Positions 1 to 8,954 of a DNA stretch of 64,000 bases are shown here, piece after piece (the first letter of the stretch is position 1; each line of letters opens with the position of its first letter). The stretch lies in NCBI RefSeq assembly GCF_050749815.1, contig NZ_CP192735.1:2542001-2606000 (forward strand). The letters are read 5' to 3'. A program made the position numbers and the translations under genes. Source of the DNA: Dyella_A sp050749815 (GTDB lineage Bacteria; Pseudomonadota; Gammaproteobacteria; Xanthomonadales; Rhodanobacteraceae). Below the pieces are notes generated by a model. That model saw only the letters and a program-made list of their open reading frames with translations. It was not told the DNA's origin and searched no databases.

Positions 1-1602
1 TTCCTCGACAAGCGCCACCGCACCGAACATCCGCCCGGACGCTTCACCCGACGCATGATGGCCGGCTACGAGCGCACGCTGCAGGCATGGCTGAAGAGAC
101 CGCTGCTGATCCTGCTGCTGGTGGTGCCGTTGCTCGTCGTGGGCACGCTGGCCTACACGCGGGTGGGCACCGGCTTCATGCCCAGCATGGACGAGGGCGG
201 CTTCATCCTCGACTACCGATCCGATCCGGGCACCTCGCTGGAGGAGACCGATCGCCTGCTGCGCCAGGTGGAGACGATCATCCGCGCCAACCCCTACGTG
301 GACACCTACTCGCGGCGCACCGGCCTGCAGCTCGGCGGCGGCCTTACCGAGGCCAACGAGGGCGACTTCTTCGTGCGGCTGAAAACCGGTTCGCGCCCCA
401 GCACCGAGCAGGTAATGGAGGAGGTGCGCAGCAAGGTGGAGGCGACCGTACCTGGGCTGGATATCGAGCTTTCGCAGCTGATGGAGGACCTGATCGGCGA
501 TCTGGTGGCGGTGCCGCAGCCGATCGAGGTCAAGCTCTACGGCGACGACCCGGCCAAACTGGAATCCACCGCCCGCAAGGTCGCCGACGCGGTGGGCAAG
601 ATTTCCGGCGTGGTGGGGGTGCGCGACGGCATCAATCCGGCAGGCGATGCGCTCGAGGTGAACGTCGATTCCACGCGCGCCGCGCTGGCGGGGCTCGATC
701 CTACCAGCGTCACCGACCAGGTCGCCGCTGCCGTGGAGGGCTCGGTGGCGGCGCAACTGCCACAGGCCGGCCGGATGGTCGGCGTGCGCGTGAGTCTTCC
801 CGGCAACCGCCGGCAGCGGATGGAGCAGATCGAGGCGCTGCCGATCCGTGCTGCGGATGGACATCTGCTGCCACTGTCCCAGGTGGCCAGCTTGACCCCG
901 GTACAGGGGCAGCCTCAGATCGAGCGCGAGAACCTCAAGCGCATGGTGGCGGTGACGGGGCGCATCAGCGGTCGCAGCCTCGGTGCCGCGATCGGCGACG
1001 TAAAGAAGATCATGTCACGCGCGGGCATGTTGCCCAAGGGCATGTATTACGAACTGGGCGGCGTCTACAAGCAGCAGCAGCAGGCGTTCCGCGGGCTCAC
1101 CATCGTGATGGTGGCGGCGATCGCGCTGGTGTTCACGCTGCTGCTGTTTCTGTACGAGAGCTTCCGCGTGGCGCTGGCGATCCTCGCCATGCCGCTGCTG
1201 GCCTTGCCGGCGGTGTTCGTCGGGCTGTGGCTGACCGGCATCGAGCTCAACATCTCCTCGATGATGGGCATGACGATGATCGTGGGCATCGTCACCGAAG
1301 TGGCGATCTTCTATTTCTCGGAGCTGCAGCAGACCGACGACGACGAGGCGCAGCGCGAGCTGCCGCTGCACGATGCGCTGAGTCGCGCCGGCCAGCACCG
1401 TACGCGGCCGATCCTGATGTCCACTATCGCCGCCATCCTGACCTTGCTGCCGCTGGCCCTGGCGATCGGCCAGGGCTCGCAGATGCAGCAGCCGCTGGCG
1501 GTGGCGATCATCGCCGGCATGCTGCTGCAACTTCCGCTGGTGTTGCTGGTGATGCCGGTGCTGTACGCCGTGCTGCGCCGGCATCGCCGGGCCGCGGCCT
1601 GA
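1..1602 (+). CDS. RND efflux transporter permease, C-terminal half (5' truncated by window edge)
   Basis: The reading frame is open from the first base of the window, so this is the last 533 codons of a protein whose family is usually about 1,030-1,050 residues. It resembles inner-membrane RND permeases of the CusA/CzcA/AcrB superfamily, which use the proton gradient to export metals or small molecules through a periplasmic adaptor and outer-membrane channel. What remains covers a membrane segment near the start (LLILLLVVPLLVVGTLAY), a large periplasmic porter domain with the GTGFMPSMDEGGF stretch typical of the superfamily, and a C-terminal bundle of membrane helices ending in a basic tail. 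The transmembrane proton-relay residues of the first half lie outside the window, so the substrate class cannot be assigned. The next gene follows after 37 nt on the same strand and may be cotranscribed. Confidence 0.88.
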   Translation, partial: FLDKRHRTEHPPGRFTRRMMAGYERTLQAWLKRPLLILLLVVPLLVVGTLAYTRVGTGFMPSMDEGGFILDYRSDPGTSLEETDRLLRQVETIIRANPYVDTYSRRTGLQLGGGLTEANEGDFFVRLKTGSRPSTEQVMEEVRSKVEATVPGLDIELSQLMEDLIGDLVAVPQPIEVKLYGDDPAKLESTARKVADAVGKISGVVGVRDGINPAGDALEVNVDSTRAALAGLDPTSVTDQVAAAVEGSVAAQLPQAGRMVGVRVSLPGNRRQRMEQIEALPIRAADGHLLPLSQVASLTPVQGQPQIERENLKRMVAVTGRISGRSLGAAIGDVKKIMSRAGMLPKGMYYELGGVYKQQQQAFRGLTIVMVAAIALVFTLLLFLYESFRVALAILAMPLLALPAVFVGLWLTGIELNISSMMGMTMIVGIVTEVAIFYFSELQQTDDDEAQRELPLHDALSRAGQHRTRPILMSTIAAILTLLPLALAIGQGSQMQQPLAVAIIAGMLLQLPLVLLVMPVLYAVLRRHRRAAA

Positions 1603-1639
1603 TCGCCCCCCTCACCTCACCCATCGCAAGGGAACCACC

Positions 1640-2665
1640 ATGAAGCCACTGCTGCGCTCAGCCCTGTTCCTCTCGCTCGCCACGCTTTTTGCGCCGCTGC
1701 ACGCAGCCGCCACCGTGCCCACCACCAAAATCATCGAACGCCTGCCGCTCGGTGGCCCCGGCGGCTGGGACTACCTCACGGTCGACGCGCCGCACCGGCA
1801 TCTGTTCGTCAGCCGCGGCGACCGCGTGGTGGTGGTCGACCTGGCCAGCGGCAAGCCGGTCGGCACCCTCACCGGCACCGCCGGCGTGCACGGCGTGGCC
1901 GTCGCCGACGACCTGGGCCAGGGCTTCACCAGCAACGGCAAGAGCGCCTCGGTGACGGTGTTCGACCTGGCCACGCTCAAGCCGCTGGGCAGCATCACCG
2001 GCACCGGCCAGAACCCGGATGCGATCCTCTACGACTCCGCCTCGCACCACGTGTTCACCTTCAACGGCCGCAGCGCCTCGGCCAGCGTGATCGATCCGGC
2101 CAAGCGCGCAGTGATCGCCACCATCGCCCTGCCCGGCAAGCCGGAATTCGCCCAGGCCGATGGCGCCGGCCACGTCTACATGAACATCGAGGACAAGGCC
2201 GAACTGGTCGAACTCGACTCGCGCAGCAACGCCGTGCTGCACACCTGGTCGCTGGCGCCGTGCGAGTCGCCCAGCGGACTGGCGCTGGACAACGCGCACC
2301 ATCGCCTGTTCTCGGTCTGCGACAACCGCGTCATGGCGGTGACCGACGCCAACACCGGCACGCAGGTCGCCACGGTGGCGATCGGCGATGGACCCGACGC
2401 CGCCGTCTTCGATCCAGCCACCAGCACGATCTACAGCTCCAACGGCCGCAGCGGCACGATCACCGCCGTGCACGAAGATGACGCCGACCACTACACCGTC
2501 GCCGCCACCATCCCCACGCAGAAGAGCGCGCGCACCATGACGCTCGATCCGCAGACCCACCGCCTCTACCTCTCCGCCGCCACGCCGGGCACCAGGAAGA
2601 ACGCCCGCGGCTGGCCGGAGATGCTGCCGAACAGCTTCACCGTGCTGGTGGTCGGCCGGCCCTGA
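1640..2665 (+). CDS. Exported YncE-like beta-propeller protein
   Basis: The 341-residue product begins with a clear Sec signal peptide (MKPLLRSALFLSLATLF, cleavage likely after APLHA). The rest is a series of about 40-residue repeats with motifs such as HRHLFVSR, VVVVDLASGKPVGTL and SVTVFDLATLKPLGSI, the pattern of seven-bladed YncE/YVTN propellers. These are periplasmic proteins of mostly unknown role; some bind DNA, peptides or metals. No catalytic residues are recognisable. Its position directly behind an RND pump gene suggests, but does not prove, a link to export or stress. The gene ends just before a strong bidirectional hairpin terminator. Confidence 0.8.
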   Translation: MKPLLRSALFLSLATLFAPLHAAATVPTTKIIERLPLGGPGGWDYLTVDAPHRHLFVSRGDRVVVVDLASGKPVGTLTGTAGVHGVAVADDLGQGFTSNGKSASVTVFDLATLKPLGSITGTGQNPDAILYDSASHHVFTFNGRSASASVIDPAKRAVIATIALPGKPEFAQADGAGHVYMNIEDKAELVELDSRSNAVLHTWSLAPCESPSGLALDNAHHRLFSVCDNRVMAVTDANTGTQVATVAIGDGPDAAVFDPATSTIYSSNGRSGTITAVHEDDADHYTVAATIPTQKSARTMTLDPQTHRLYLSAATPGTRKNARGWPEMLPNSFTVLVVGRP

Positions 2666-2687
2666 CCCACACCGACTCCGCACAAGC

Positions 2688-2715
2688 AAAAAGCCCGCAT
2701 CGCTGCGGGCTTTTT
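2688..2715. terminator. Bidirectional rho-independent terminator between the propeller gene and ssb
   Basis: A perfect GC-rich stem (GCCCGCA / TGCGGGC) is flanked by five A on the left and five T on the right, with a 4-nt loop. It can stop transcription of the plus-strand propeller gene and of the minus-strand ssb gene, which converge here. Confidence 0.9.
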
Positions 2716-2736
2716 GTCGAGGCATGACCGGTTCGA

Positions 2737-3270
2737 TCAGAACGGGATGTCGTCGTCATCGAAGCCGCCGGTGTCGGCCGGCGCGGGGGCCTGGCGCGGC
2801 ATGTCGTTGCCGCCGCGGTTGTAGTCGCCACCGCGATTGCCACCACCGCCGCCACCGGAACGACCACCGCCGCCGCCCTGGCCGCGCTGCTGGTAGCCAC
2901 CACCACCACCGCCGCCCATGCCGCCGCCTTCACCGCCGCCGCCGAGCATCTGCATTTCGCTGGCCACGATGTCGGTGCTGTAACGCTCCACGCCCTGCTT
3001 GTCGGTGTACTTGTCGGTGCGCAGCGAGCCTTCGATGTAGATCTGGCGGCCCTTCTTCAGGTACTCGCCGGCGATCTCGGCGAGGCGGCCGAACAGCTTC
3101 ACGCGGTGCCACTCGGTGCGCTCCTGCTTCTCGCCGCTCTGCTTGTCGGTCCAGCTCTCGGAGGTGGCCACGCTGAGCGAGGTGATCGCCGTGCCGCTGG
3201 AGGTGTAGCGCACTTCCGGGTCCGCGCCCAGATTGCCGACCAGGATGACCTTGTTGATACCGCGTGCCAT
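2737..3270 (-). CDS. ssb: Single-stranded DNA-binding protein SSB
   Basis: The 177-residue protein binds single-stranded DNA as a tetramer during replication, recombination and repair. The N-terminal OB fold (about residues 1-110) is typical: MARGINKVILVGNLGADPEVR, then WHRVKLFGRLAEIAGEYLKKG and QIYIEGSLRTDKY. A linker of about 50 residues consists almost entirely of glycine with scattered R, Q and N. The tail ends in GGFDDDDIPF, the acidic tip that recruits partner proteins. I chose the ATG at 3270 because it starts the conserved domain and has a GAGGTAG ribosome site just upstream; the frame is open further upstream but that part is not SSB-like. A TATCAT (3366-3371) could be its -10 box, but no good -35 matches. 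Confidence 0.97.
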   Translation of the reverse strand: MARGINKVILVGNLGADPEVRYTSSGTAITSLSVATSESWTDKQSGEKQERTEWHRVKLFGRLAEIAGEYLKKGRQIYIEGSLRTDKYTDKQGVERYSTDIVASEMQMLGGGGEGGGMGGGGGGGYQQRGQGGGGGRSGGGGGGNRGGDYNRGGNDMPRQAPAPADTGGFDDDDIPF

Positions 3271-3505
3271 GGGACTACCTCGCTTTGCTGGGCCGGCGCG
3301 CACATTGCCGGCCGACGGTCTGGTGTGGCCGGGCGGCTGGCGGTAGCCGCGCCCGACGGACTGCCTATGATAGCTGGCCGCTCCCCTTTCGGCGTGCCCG
3401 CGACTGCGCCGGGCTGCATCCGCCGCTGCGCTGCGCTCGTAGACACCGGGGTCTGCCCGACGCCGCTGGCGGCTGGGCATCCCGTTTCCGGCAAGGAGAA
3501 TGCGC

Positions 3506-4321
3506 GTGACTACCGCCCTGTCGCCGGCCACCCGTGCGGCCGCGCTGACCCTGCTGCTTGCCGGCACCGGCCTCGCCGCCGCCCAAACGCCCACGCCCGC
3601 TGCCGGCATTCGCCAGCTCGAAGGCACGGCCTACGCCACCGACGACGGCCACGTGATGTACCGCGAGTCGCACTGGCTGTTCGACGATGCGCAAGGGCCG
3701 GCGCGACTGGTGCTGTACCGCTGCCCGGACGGGCGCGCGTTTGCCCGCAAGCTGCTGCACGACGACGGCCACGCCCAGGCGCCGGACTTCGAGCTGGTGG
3801 ATGGCCGGACCGGCTATCGCGAGGGCGTGCGGCGCGTGGGCGACCAGCGCGTGGTGTTCGTGCGCGCCAACACCACGGCCGCCGAGCGCAGCAAGCCGCT
3901 GGATACCACGCCGCTGCCGGTGATCGATGCCGGCTTCGACGCCTACATCCGCAGCCACTGGGATCGCCTGGGCCGCGGCGCGTCGGACACGGTACCGTTC
4001 GTGATCCCGAGCCGGCTGGGCACGCTGAAATTCAGCGTCAAGCGCGTGGACGACGCCGTCGTGGAAGGACGCCCCGCCCGCCAGTACCGCCTGAGCCTGG
4101 CCAGCTGGATCGGCTTCGCCCTGCCGCACATCGACGTGGCCTACGACGCGCGCAGCCGCTCGCTGCTGCGCTTCGTGGGGCTGGCCAACGTGCACGCCAG
4201 CAACGGCGACAACGTGCGGGCGCGGATCGAGTTCAAGCCGGCGGATGAGCGCCCCGCCACGCCGGCCGACCTGATGCAGGCGCGCCAGGCGCCGCTGGAC
4301 GGGCGCTGCCCCATTCCCTGA
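3506..4321 (+). CDS. Exported protein of unknown function
   Basis: I do not recognise this family. The product is about 270 residues with an N-terminal signal peptide (AALTLLLAGTGLAAAQ) and no further membrane segment, so it is probably periplasmic. The body is rich in short beta-like stretches (GTAYATDDGHVMYRESHWLFD, LVLYRCPDGRAFARKLL) and has two cysteines, one near the start (YRCPDG) and one near the end (DGRCPIP), which could form a disulfide. An ATG at 3500 lies only 1 nt after the AAGGAG ribosome site, whereas the in-frame GTG at 3506 has a normal 7-nt spacer, so I prefer the GTG. The gene diverges from ssb and converges with a c-di-GMP gene, leaving 10 nt between the stops. Confidence 0.7.
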   Translation: MTTALSPATRAAALTLLLAGTGLAAAQTPTPAAGIRQLEGTAYATDDGHVMYRESHWLFDDAQGPARLVLYRCPDGRAFARKLLHDDGHAQAPDFELVDGRTGYREGVRRVGDQRVVFVRANTTAAERSKPLDTTPLPVIDAGFDAYIRSHWDRLGRGASDTVPFVIPSRLGTLKFSVKRVDDAVVEGRPARQYRLSLASWIGFALPHIDVAYDARSRSLLRFVGLANVHASNGDNVRARIEFKPADERPATPADLMQARQAPLDGRCPIP

Positions 4322-4331
4322 CGCCGCCGGT

Positions 4332-7300
4332 TCATTCGCCAGCGGGCGCGGCCATGCCGAACAACCGGGCCAGCGGCTCGGGGCGATGGATCAGGTAGCC
4401 CTGCGCGAAGTCGACCGGGAAGGTGGCGACGATCGCCATCAACTCCTCGCGCTCCACGCACTCGGCGATGGTTTGGATACCCAGCACGCGGGCCACCTCG
4501 CAGAAGCTGCGCACGGAGACCTGATCGAGCGGATCGCTGGCCAGGCCGAGCACGAACTGGCCGTCGATCTTGAGGTAGTCCACGCCCAGGTGCTTGAGAT
4601 AGCCGAACGAGGCGACGCCGGCACCGAAATCGTCCAGCGCAATGCGGATGCCGCGCCGGCGCATCGCCTCCAGAAACGCCCGCGCGTCGGCCAGGTTGGT
4701 GATCGCCGCCGTCTCGGTGATCTCGAAGCACAGCCGACGCACGTCGAAGCGTGCGCGCTCGATCAGGCCATCGACGAAGTCGTGGAACGCGCGATCGCCG
4801 ATCGACTGGCCGGACAGGTTGATCGACAGCATCGCCGGCATGTCCACGCGCTGGTGCCAGTCCGACAGCAGATCGAACACGCTCTGCACTACCCAGCGAT
4901 CGATCCGGCTGGCCAGCTGATAACGCTCCGCCGCGGGCATGAAGACGGCGGGCGATACCGGCGTGCCGTCGTCGTCGGCCAGCCGCAGCAGCACCTCGGC
5001 ATGCCAGCCGTGGCCGTTGGCGCGCTCGGAAAGCGGCTGGATACGCTGGGCGTAGAGCAGGAAACCGTGGTGATCCAGCGCCCGCTCGATGCGCGCGCCC
5101 CAGGCGGCATCGCCGGCCTGCGCCTGCACCGAGGCGTCCTGCGCCGCCCAGGTGTGGAAGCGTCCGCGGCCGCCGGCCTTGGCGATGTAGCAGGCGATAT
5201 CGGCCGCGCGCATCACCGCATCGAGCGCCTGCGTGCCGGCTTCGATCGGCACCAGGCCAATGCTGGTACCGACGCGGAAGCTCTGTTCGGCGCCGGTGAC
5301 GTAGCGATAGTCGTCTGCCGCATCGCAGATGGCCTGTGCGATGCGCTCGGCCTGCTCGCGCGTGCAGTCTTCCAGCAGGATCGCGAACTCGTCGCCACCC
5401 AGCCGCGCCACCGTGTCGTGCCGGCGCACGCAGGCGCGCATCAATGCGGCCAGCTGCATCAGCACCTCGTCGCCGGCGTGGTGGCCGCAGGTGTCGTTGA
5501 TGATCTTGAAGTGGTCCAGGTCGACGAACAGCACGGCGCCGCGCCCACCCTCGTCGGCGGCGCGACGCAGGAAGCGCAGCAGGCGCTCCTTGTATTCGGC
5601 GCGGTTGGGCAGGCCGGTGAGCGCGTCGTGGCGGGCCTGGTGCGAGATCTCGCGGCTCAGCGCGCGCGCCTCGGTGACGTCGTGGAACACCATCACCGCA
5701 CCGCGCAACACGCCCTCGTCGTCGCGGATCGGCGCGGCGGAATCCTCGATGCCGACCTGGCGCCCGTCGCGCGCCAGCAGCACCGTGTTGTGCGCCAGCC
5801 CCACGACGCGGCCCTCCGCCAGCGCCGTGTGCACCGGGTTGCCGGCGGCGTGGCCGGTTTCCTCGCTGACCAGGTGCAGCACCTCGCCGATCGGGCGACC
5901 GACCGCCTCGCCGACCTCCCAGCCGGTGAGCGTGGCGGCGGCCGGATTGATCCAGGTGATGTACGCCTGGGCGTCGGTGGTGATCACCGCATCGCCGATC
6001 GAGTGCAGCGTGACCCGCAGCAGCTCGCGGTTCTCCGCCAGCGCCAGCTCGGCGCGCTTGCGGCGGGTGATGTCCTGCAGCGTGCCGGTAAGGCGCACCG
6101 GCTTGCCCTGCTCCAGCTCCGCCTCGCCCAGCGTGCGCACCCAGATGGCACGGCCGGCGTAGGTGACGCAGGGCAATTCCATGTCCCAACCCTCACCACC
6201 GGCGCTGGCGCGATCCATGGCAGCGATCAGACGCGCGCGGGCATCCTCGGCGAACAACGCCAGGGCGCCACCCGGCACGGGCGCTTGGTCGGCAGGCATA
6301 TCAACGATGCGCCGCGCCTGCTCGGACCAAGTGATGGCGCGCGTGGCGAGATCGATCCGCCAGCCGCCGACGCCGGCGACATCCCCCGTGCGCTGCAGAA
6401 ACCCGCGACTTTCCTGCAGCGCGTTCTGCATGGCCCGGCGCTCGGTGATGTCGGCCAGGATCACGATGAAACCGGTGAGCTGCCTATCGCGCGCCCGCAT
6501 CGGCTGCACTTCGAGCTCCACCCAAAGTAGCTGCCCCTGGCGATTGCGTATCGGCGCCTCGCCCCGGAACGACGCGAGCTCCTGCACCGCGCGCCGCACC
6601 GCCGCACAGGCGTCATCCACGCCGGGCTGCTCGCCCAGCAACGGGCACAGCGGCCGGCCCTGTATATCTCCCGCGGCGTGATCGACCAATCGAGCAAAGG
6701 CCGGGTTGCTCCACGCGACGCGGCCATCGGTGCCGGCGATCGCCACTGCGTCCGTGGTGAGGCGCGCCACCATGGCCAGGCGGTCGAGCTCCAGCGTCAT
6801 CGAGCGCGCCAGGTCGATCGCGCGCTGGCGCCCGGCCAGCAGCAGCCAGGCGACCACCGCCATCAGCAGGCTGAGCAGGCCACCGGCGACGCCCAGCCGA
6901 CTCGCCTGTGCCGTGTCGTTCGCCACCGCCGCGTCGAAGGCAGGCGTGCTGCGCATGATCAGGCGCAGGTGCCGTCCACCCACGCTCAGCTCGGCCTGCC
7001 GCGCGTAGCGGGACGCGTAGCTCGCGGCCGCGCGGGCGGCGATGGGATACACCGTCACCGGGGCCGCCGCGGTGACGTCGGCCAGGGTGAAATCCACCAG
7101 CCGTTCGTCGCTACCTGGCGCCTCGAGCATGCTGGCGTAGTCCACCGCGGCGTAGACCAGGCCCAGCAGGTCGCGTGGGGAGGCATCGCGATACACCGGC
7201 AGGAAATACAGCGCGCCGAATTCGACACCGGTGCCCTGCAGCAGGTGGATCGGCCCGGTGACGGCGAATGTCCGATCGGCCACGGCGCGCTGCACGGCCT

Positions 7301-7808
7301 CGCGGCGTACCGCTTCGGAGGCCACATCCAGGCCCAGCGCCGCTGCATTGCGCTCGATCGGCTCGACCGAGCGGATCACGTACATCTGCTCGGGCGTGCC
7401 GACCGTGCGCAGCGTGAAGGGCTGCGTGTACCACCGCTGCATGCGCGCGACGAACGCGTCGCGCTCGTCACGCGATACCGGCTCGATGAAGCCGAAGCCG
7501 TACACGCCGGGGAAGTCGTGCGGCAGGTCGCGCGTCAGCACCGCGCGGCGGAATTCGTCCGGCGCCGGCCGGCGCTGCATCGCCAGCACCGTCCCGCGCA
7601 GGCCACCCAGGCCGTAGGCCGGCAAGGTGAGCCGCAACGCCATCTGCTGACGCAACTGCTCGCTGGCCTTGCGGAACTGGCTGTCGCGGATGGCCTGGGC
7701 GTCGGCACGCGTGCGCAGCACCGCCCAGGCAGTTACCGCGCCTCCGACAGCGAACACGAGCGCCGCTCCGGCGAGCGCGCCCCGCAACACCCGGCGTCTG
7801 GCTTTCAC
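4332..7808 (-). CDS. CHASE-PAS-GGDEF-EAL cyclic-di-GMP signalling protein
   Basis: A large (1,158 aa) membrane sensor that probably makes or breaks c-di-GMP. Order of parts: an N-terminal membrane helix; a periplasmic CHASE-type sensor (about 60-270, with the DFPGVYGFGFIEPV stretch); a second helix (about 300-325); three PAS modules (about 340-450, 460-580, 590-710); GGDEF (about 710-880); EAL (about 900-1150). The GGDEF active site is intact (RLGGDEFAIL) and an RxxD product-inhibition site (RRHD) sits five residues before it. In the EAL domain the signature reads EVL, but the other expected residues are present (SINLSGQ, FEITET, ALDDFGAG, LKIDGQ, CVERE, FAQGY), so phosphodiesterase activity is plausible. 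The GTG start has a GGAG ribosome site six bases upstream. Which activity dominates cannot be read from sequence. Confidence 0.93.
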   Translation of the reverse strand: MKARRRVLRGALAGAALVFAVGGAVTAWAVLRTRADAQAIRDSQFRKASEQLRQQMALRLTLPAYGLGGLRGTVLAMQRRPAPDEFRRAVLTRDLPHDFPGVYGFGFIEPVSRDERDAFVARMQRWYTQPFTLRTVGTPEQMYVIRSVEPIERNAAALGLDVASEAVRREAVQRAVADRTFAVTGPIHLLQGTGVEFGALYFLPVYRDASPRDLLGLVYAAVDYASMLEAPGSDERLVDFTLADVTAAAPVTVYPIAARAAASYASRYARQAELSVGGRHLRLIMRSTPAFDAAVANDTAQASRLGVAGGLLSLLMAVVAWLLLAGRQRAIDLARSMTLELDRLAMVARLTTDAVAIAGTDGRVAWSNPAFARLVDHAAGDIQGRPLCPLLGEQPGVDDACAAVRRAVQELASFRGEAPIRNRQGQLLWVELEVQPMRARDRQLTGFIVILADITERRAMQNALQESRGFLQRTGDVAGVGGWRIDLATRAITWSEQARRIVDMPADQAPVPGGALALFAEDARARLIAAMDRASAGGEGWDMELPCVTYAGRAIWVRTLGEAELEQGKPVRLTGTLQDITRRKRAELALAENRELLRVTLHSIGDAVITTDAQAYITWINPAAATLTGWEVGEAVGRPIGEVLHLVSEETGHAAGNPVHTALAEGRVVGLAHNTVLLARDGRQVGIEDSAAPIRDDEGVLRGAVMVFHDVTEARALSREISHQARHDALTGLPNRAEYKERLLRFLRRAADEGGRGAVLFVDLDHFKIINDTCGHHAGDEVLMQLAALMRACVRRHDTVARLGGDEFAILLEDCTREQAERIAQAICDAADDYRYVTGAEQSFRVGTSIGLVPIEAGTQALDAVMRAADIACYIAKAGGRGRFHTWAAQDASVQAQAGDAAWGARIERALDHHGFLLYAQRIQPLSERANGHGWHAEVLLRLADDDGTPVSPAVFMPAAERYQLASRIDRWVVQSVFDLLSDWHQRVDMPAMLSINLSGQSIGDRAFHDFVDGLIERARFDVRRLCFEITETAAITNLADARAFLEAMRRRGIRIALDDFGAGVASFGYLKHLGVDYLKIDGQFVLGLASDPLDQVSVRSFCEVARVLGIQTIAECVEREELMAIVATFPVDFAQGYLIHRPEPLARLFGMAAPAGE

Positions 7809-7853
7809 CCCGTACTCCGCAGGCCAACCCTCCGGCGCACCCGGCGCCGGCCA

Positions 7854-7877
7854 CGGCAGGCTACCGACAGCCTGCCG
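7854..7877. other. Inverted repeat (hairpin) between DedA-rhodanese and c-di-GMP genes
   Basis: A perfect 9-bp stem (CGGCAGGCT / AGCCTGCCG) with a 6-nt loop lies between two minus-strand genes. There is no T-run, so it is not a standard terminator. It could stabilise mRNA ends or bind a regulator. Confidence 0.4.
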
Positions 7878-7919
7878 CGGGATTCTGGCGCAGGCCGGAG
7901 CCGGCCAAGGCGAGCTGGA

Positions 7920-8912
7920 TCAAACCCGCAGCGAGGGGGCCGCCAGCGCTCCGCCGCGGCCGGCGGGCGCCGTGCCGGGCAGGTGCTCCAGCGTGTAGCC
8001 GGCGGCATCCCAGGCATCGAGCCCGCCCTGCAGCGGGCGCACGCGGCGATAGCCCAGCGACATCAGCAGCTGCGCGGCTTTGGCCGCGGACACCTCGTTG
8101 GGACAGCTGCAATAGATCACCAGCTCGCGATCGCGCGGCACATCGGCCAGCGCCACGTGCACGCCTTCGAGATCGGCCAGCAGGGCGCCGGGGATCACCC
8201 GCCCGTCGAGCAGGCGCGAGGCGGACGAACGCACGTCCACCACCACCGGATTCTGGCCGGCGGTGATCGCCTCGTTCAGTTCGTCCACCGAGATGCGCGC
8301 CATGCGCAGTGCCGCCAGCAGGCGATGGCGCTGCCACCATTTGGCCGCGATGTAGAGCACCAGCAAGGCGAACAGCGCCTCCAGCGCCACTGTGCCGGCC
8401 TGCTCGATTGCCGCCAGCACGCGGTCGACCTCGTTGGCGAAGGCGTAGCCCAGCCCGACCGCTGCGCCGGCCCACAGCAGCGAGCCGAGCCCGTCGAGCA
8501 GCACGAACGCGCCCACGCGCAGCCCCATGGCGCCCACCAGCGGCGGCGCCACGGTGGACAGACCCGGCACGAACTTGGCGACCAGCAGCATGCGTCCACG
8601 CCAGCGCTCGAAGCGCAGCTCGGACTGCTTCACGCAGGAATCGGGCGACAGCGAAATGCGGCACAGCGTGCGCATCACGCCCGCACCGAAGCGCCGGCCG
8701 GCGAGGTACCACGCCGTGTCGCTGAGCAGGCAGGCGGCCAGCGCAGCCAGCACCACGCCCGGCAGCGGCAGCCGGTCACTGGCCGCCAGCGCGCCGGCGA
8801 CGATCAGCGTGGGCACGGCCGGTACGGGCGCGCCGGCCTGTTCGACCAGCACGTTGAAAAACACCACCAGCAATCCGTACTGCGCGATCAGCGCGATGAG
8901 CTCGTGAGCCAT
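7920..8912 (-). CDS. DedA-family membrane protein fused to a rhodanese domain
   Basis: The 330-residue protein joins two modules. Residues about 1-200 form a DedA/VTT membrane domain with several helices and the motifs EQAGAPVPAVPTL and AKFVPGLSTVAPPLVG; DedA proteins are linked to lipid-carrier flipping and proton-dependent envelope homeostasis. Residues about 215-310 form a rhodanese (GlpE-type sulfurtransferase) domain facing the cytoplasm, with VVVDVRSSASRLLDG and the active-site loop YCSCPNEVSA, where the first Cys is the likely persulfide carrier. The ATG start has a GGGAGG ribosome site five bases upstream. The fused form is annotated in related genomes; its substrate is unknown. Confidence 0.88.
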   Translation of the reverse strand: MAHELIALIAQYGLLVVFFNVLVEQAGAPVPAVPTLIVAGALAASDRLPLPGVVLAALAACLLSDTAWYLAGRRFGAGVMRTLCRISLSPDSCVKQSELRFERWRGRMLLVAKFVPGLSTVAPPLVGAMGLRVGAFVLLDGLGSLLWAGAAVGLGYAFANEVDRVLAAIEQAGTVALEALFALLVLYIAAKWWQRHRLLAALRMARISVDELNEAITAGQNPVVVDVRSSASRLLDGRVIPGALLADLEGVHVALADVPRDRELVIYCSCPNEVSAAKAAQLLMSLGYRRVRPLQGGLDAWDAAGYTLEHLPGTAPAGRGGALAAPSLRV

Positions 8913-8954
8913 GCCGGCCTCCCTGGCGCGGCCGAAGCCGGCCGCAGGCGCCCA

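Noticed and set aside
3365..3371. TATGAT/TATCAT as a divergent promoter between ssb and the unknown exported gene
   Set aside because: No matching -35 hexamer at the right distance on either strand; too weak to list as a feature.
2737..3627. Longer SSB start giving 296 residues
   Set aside because: The extra N-terminal part is not SSB-like and the ATG at 3270 has a good ribosome site.
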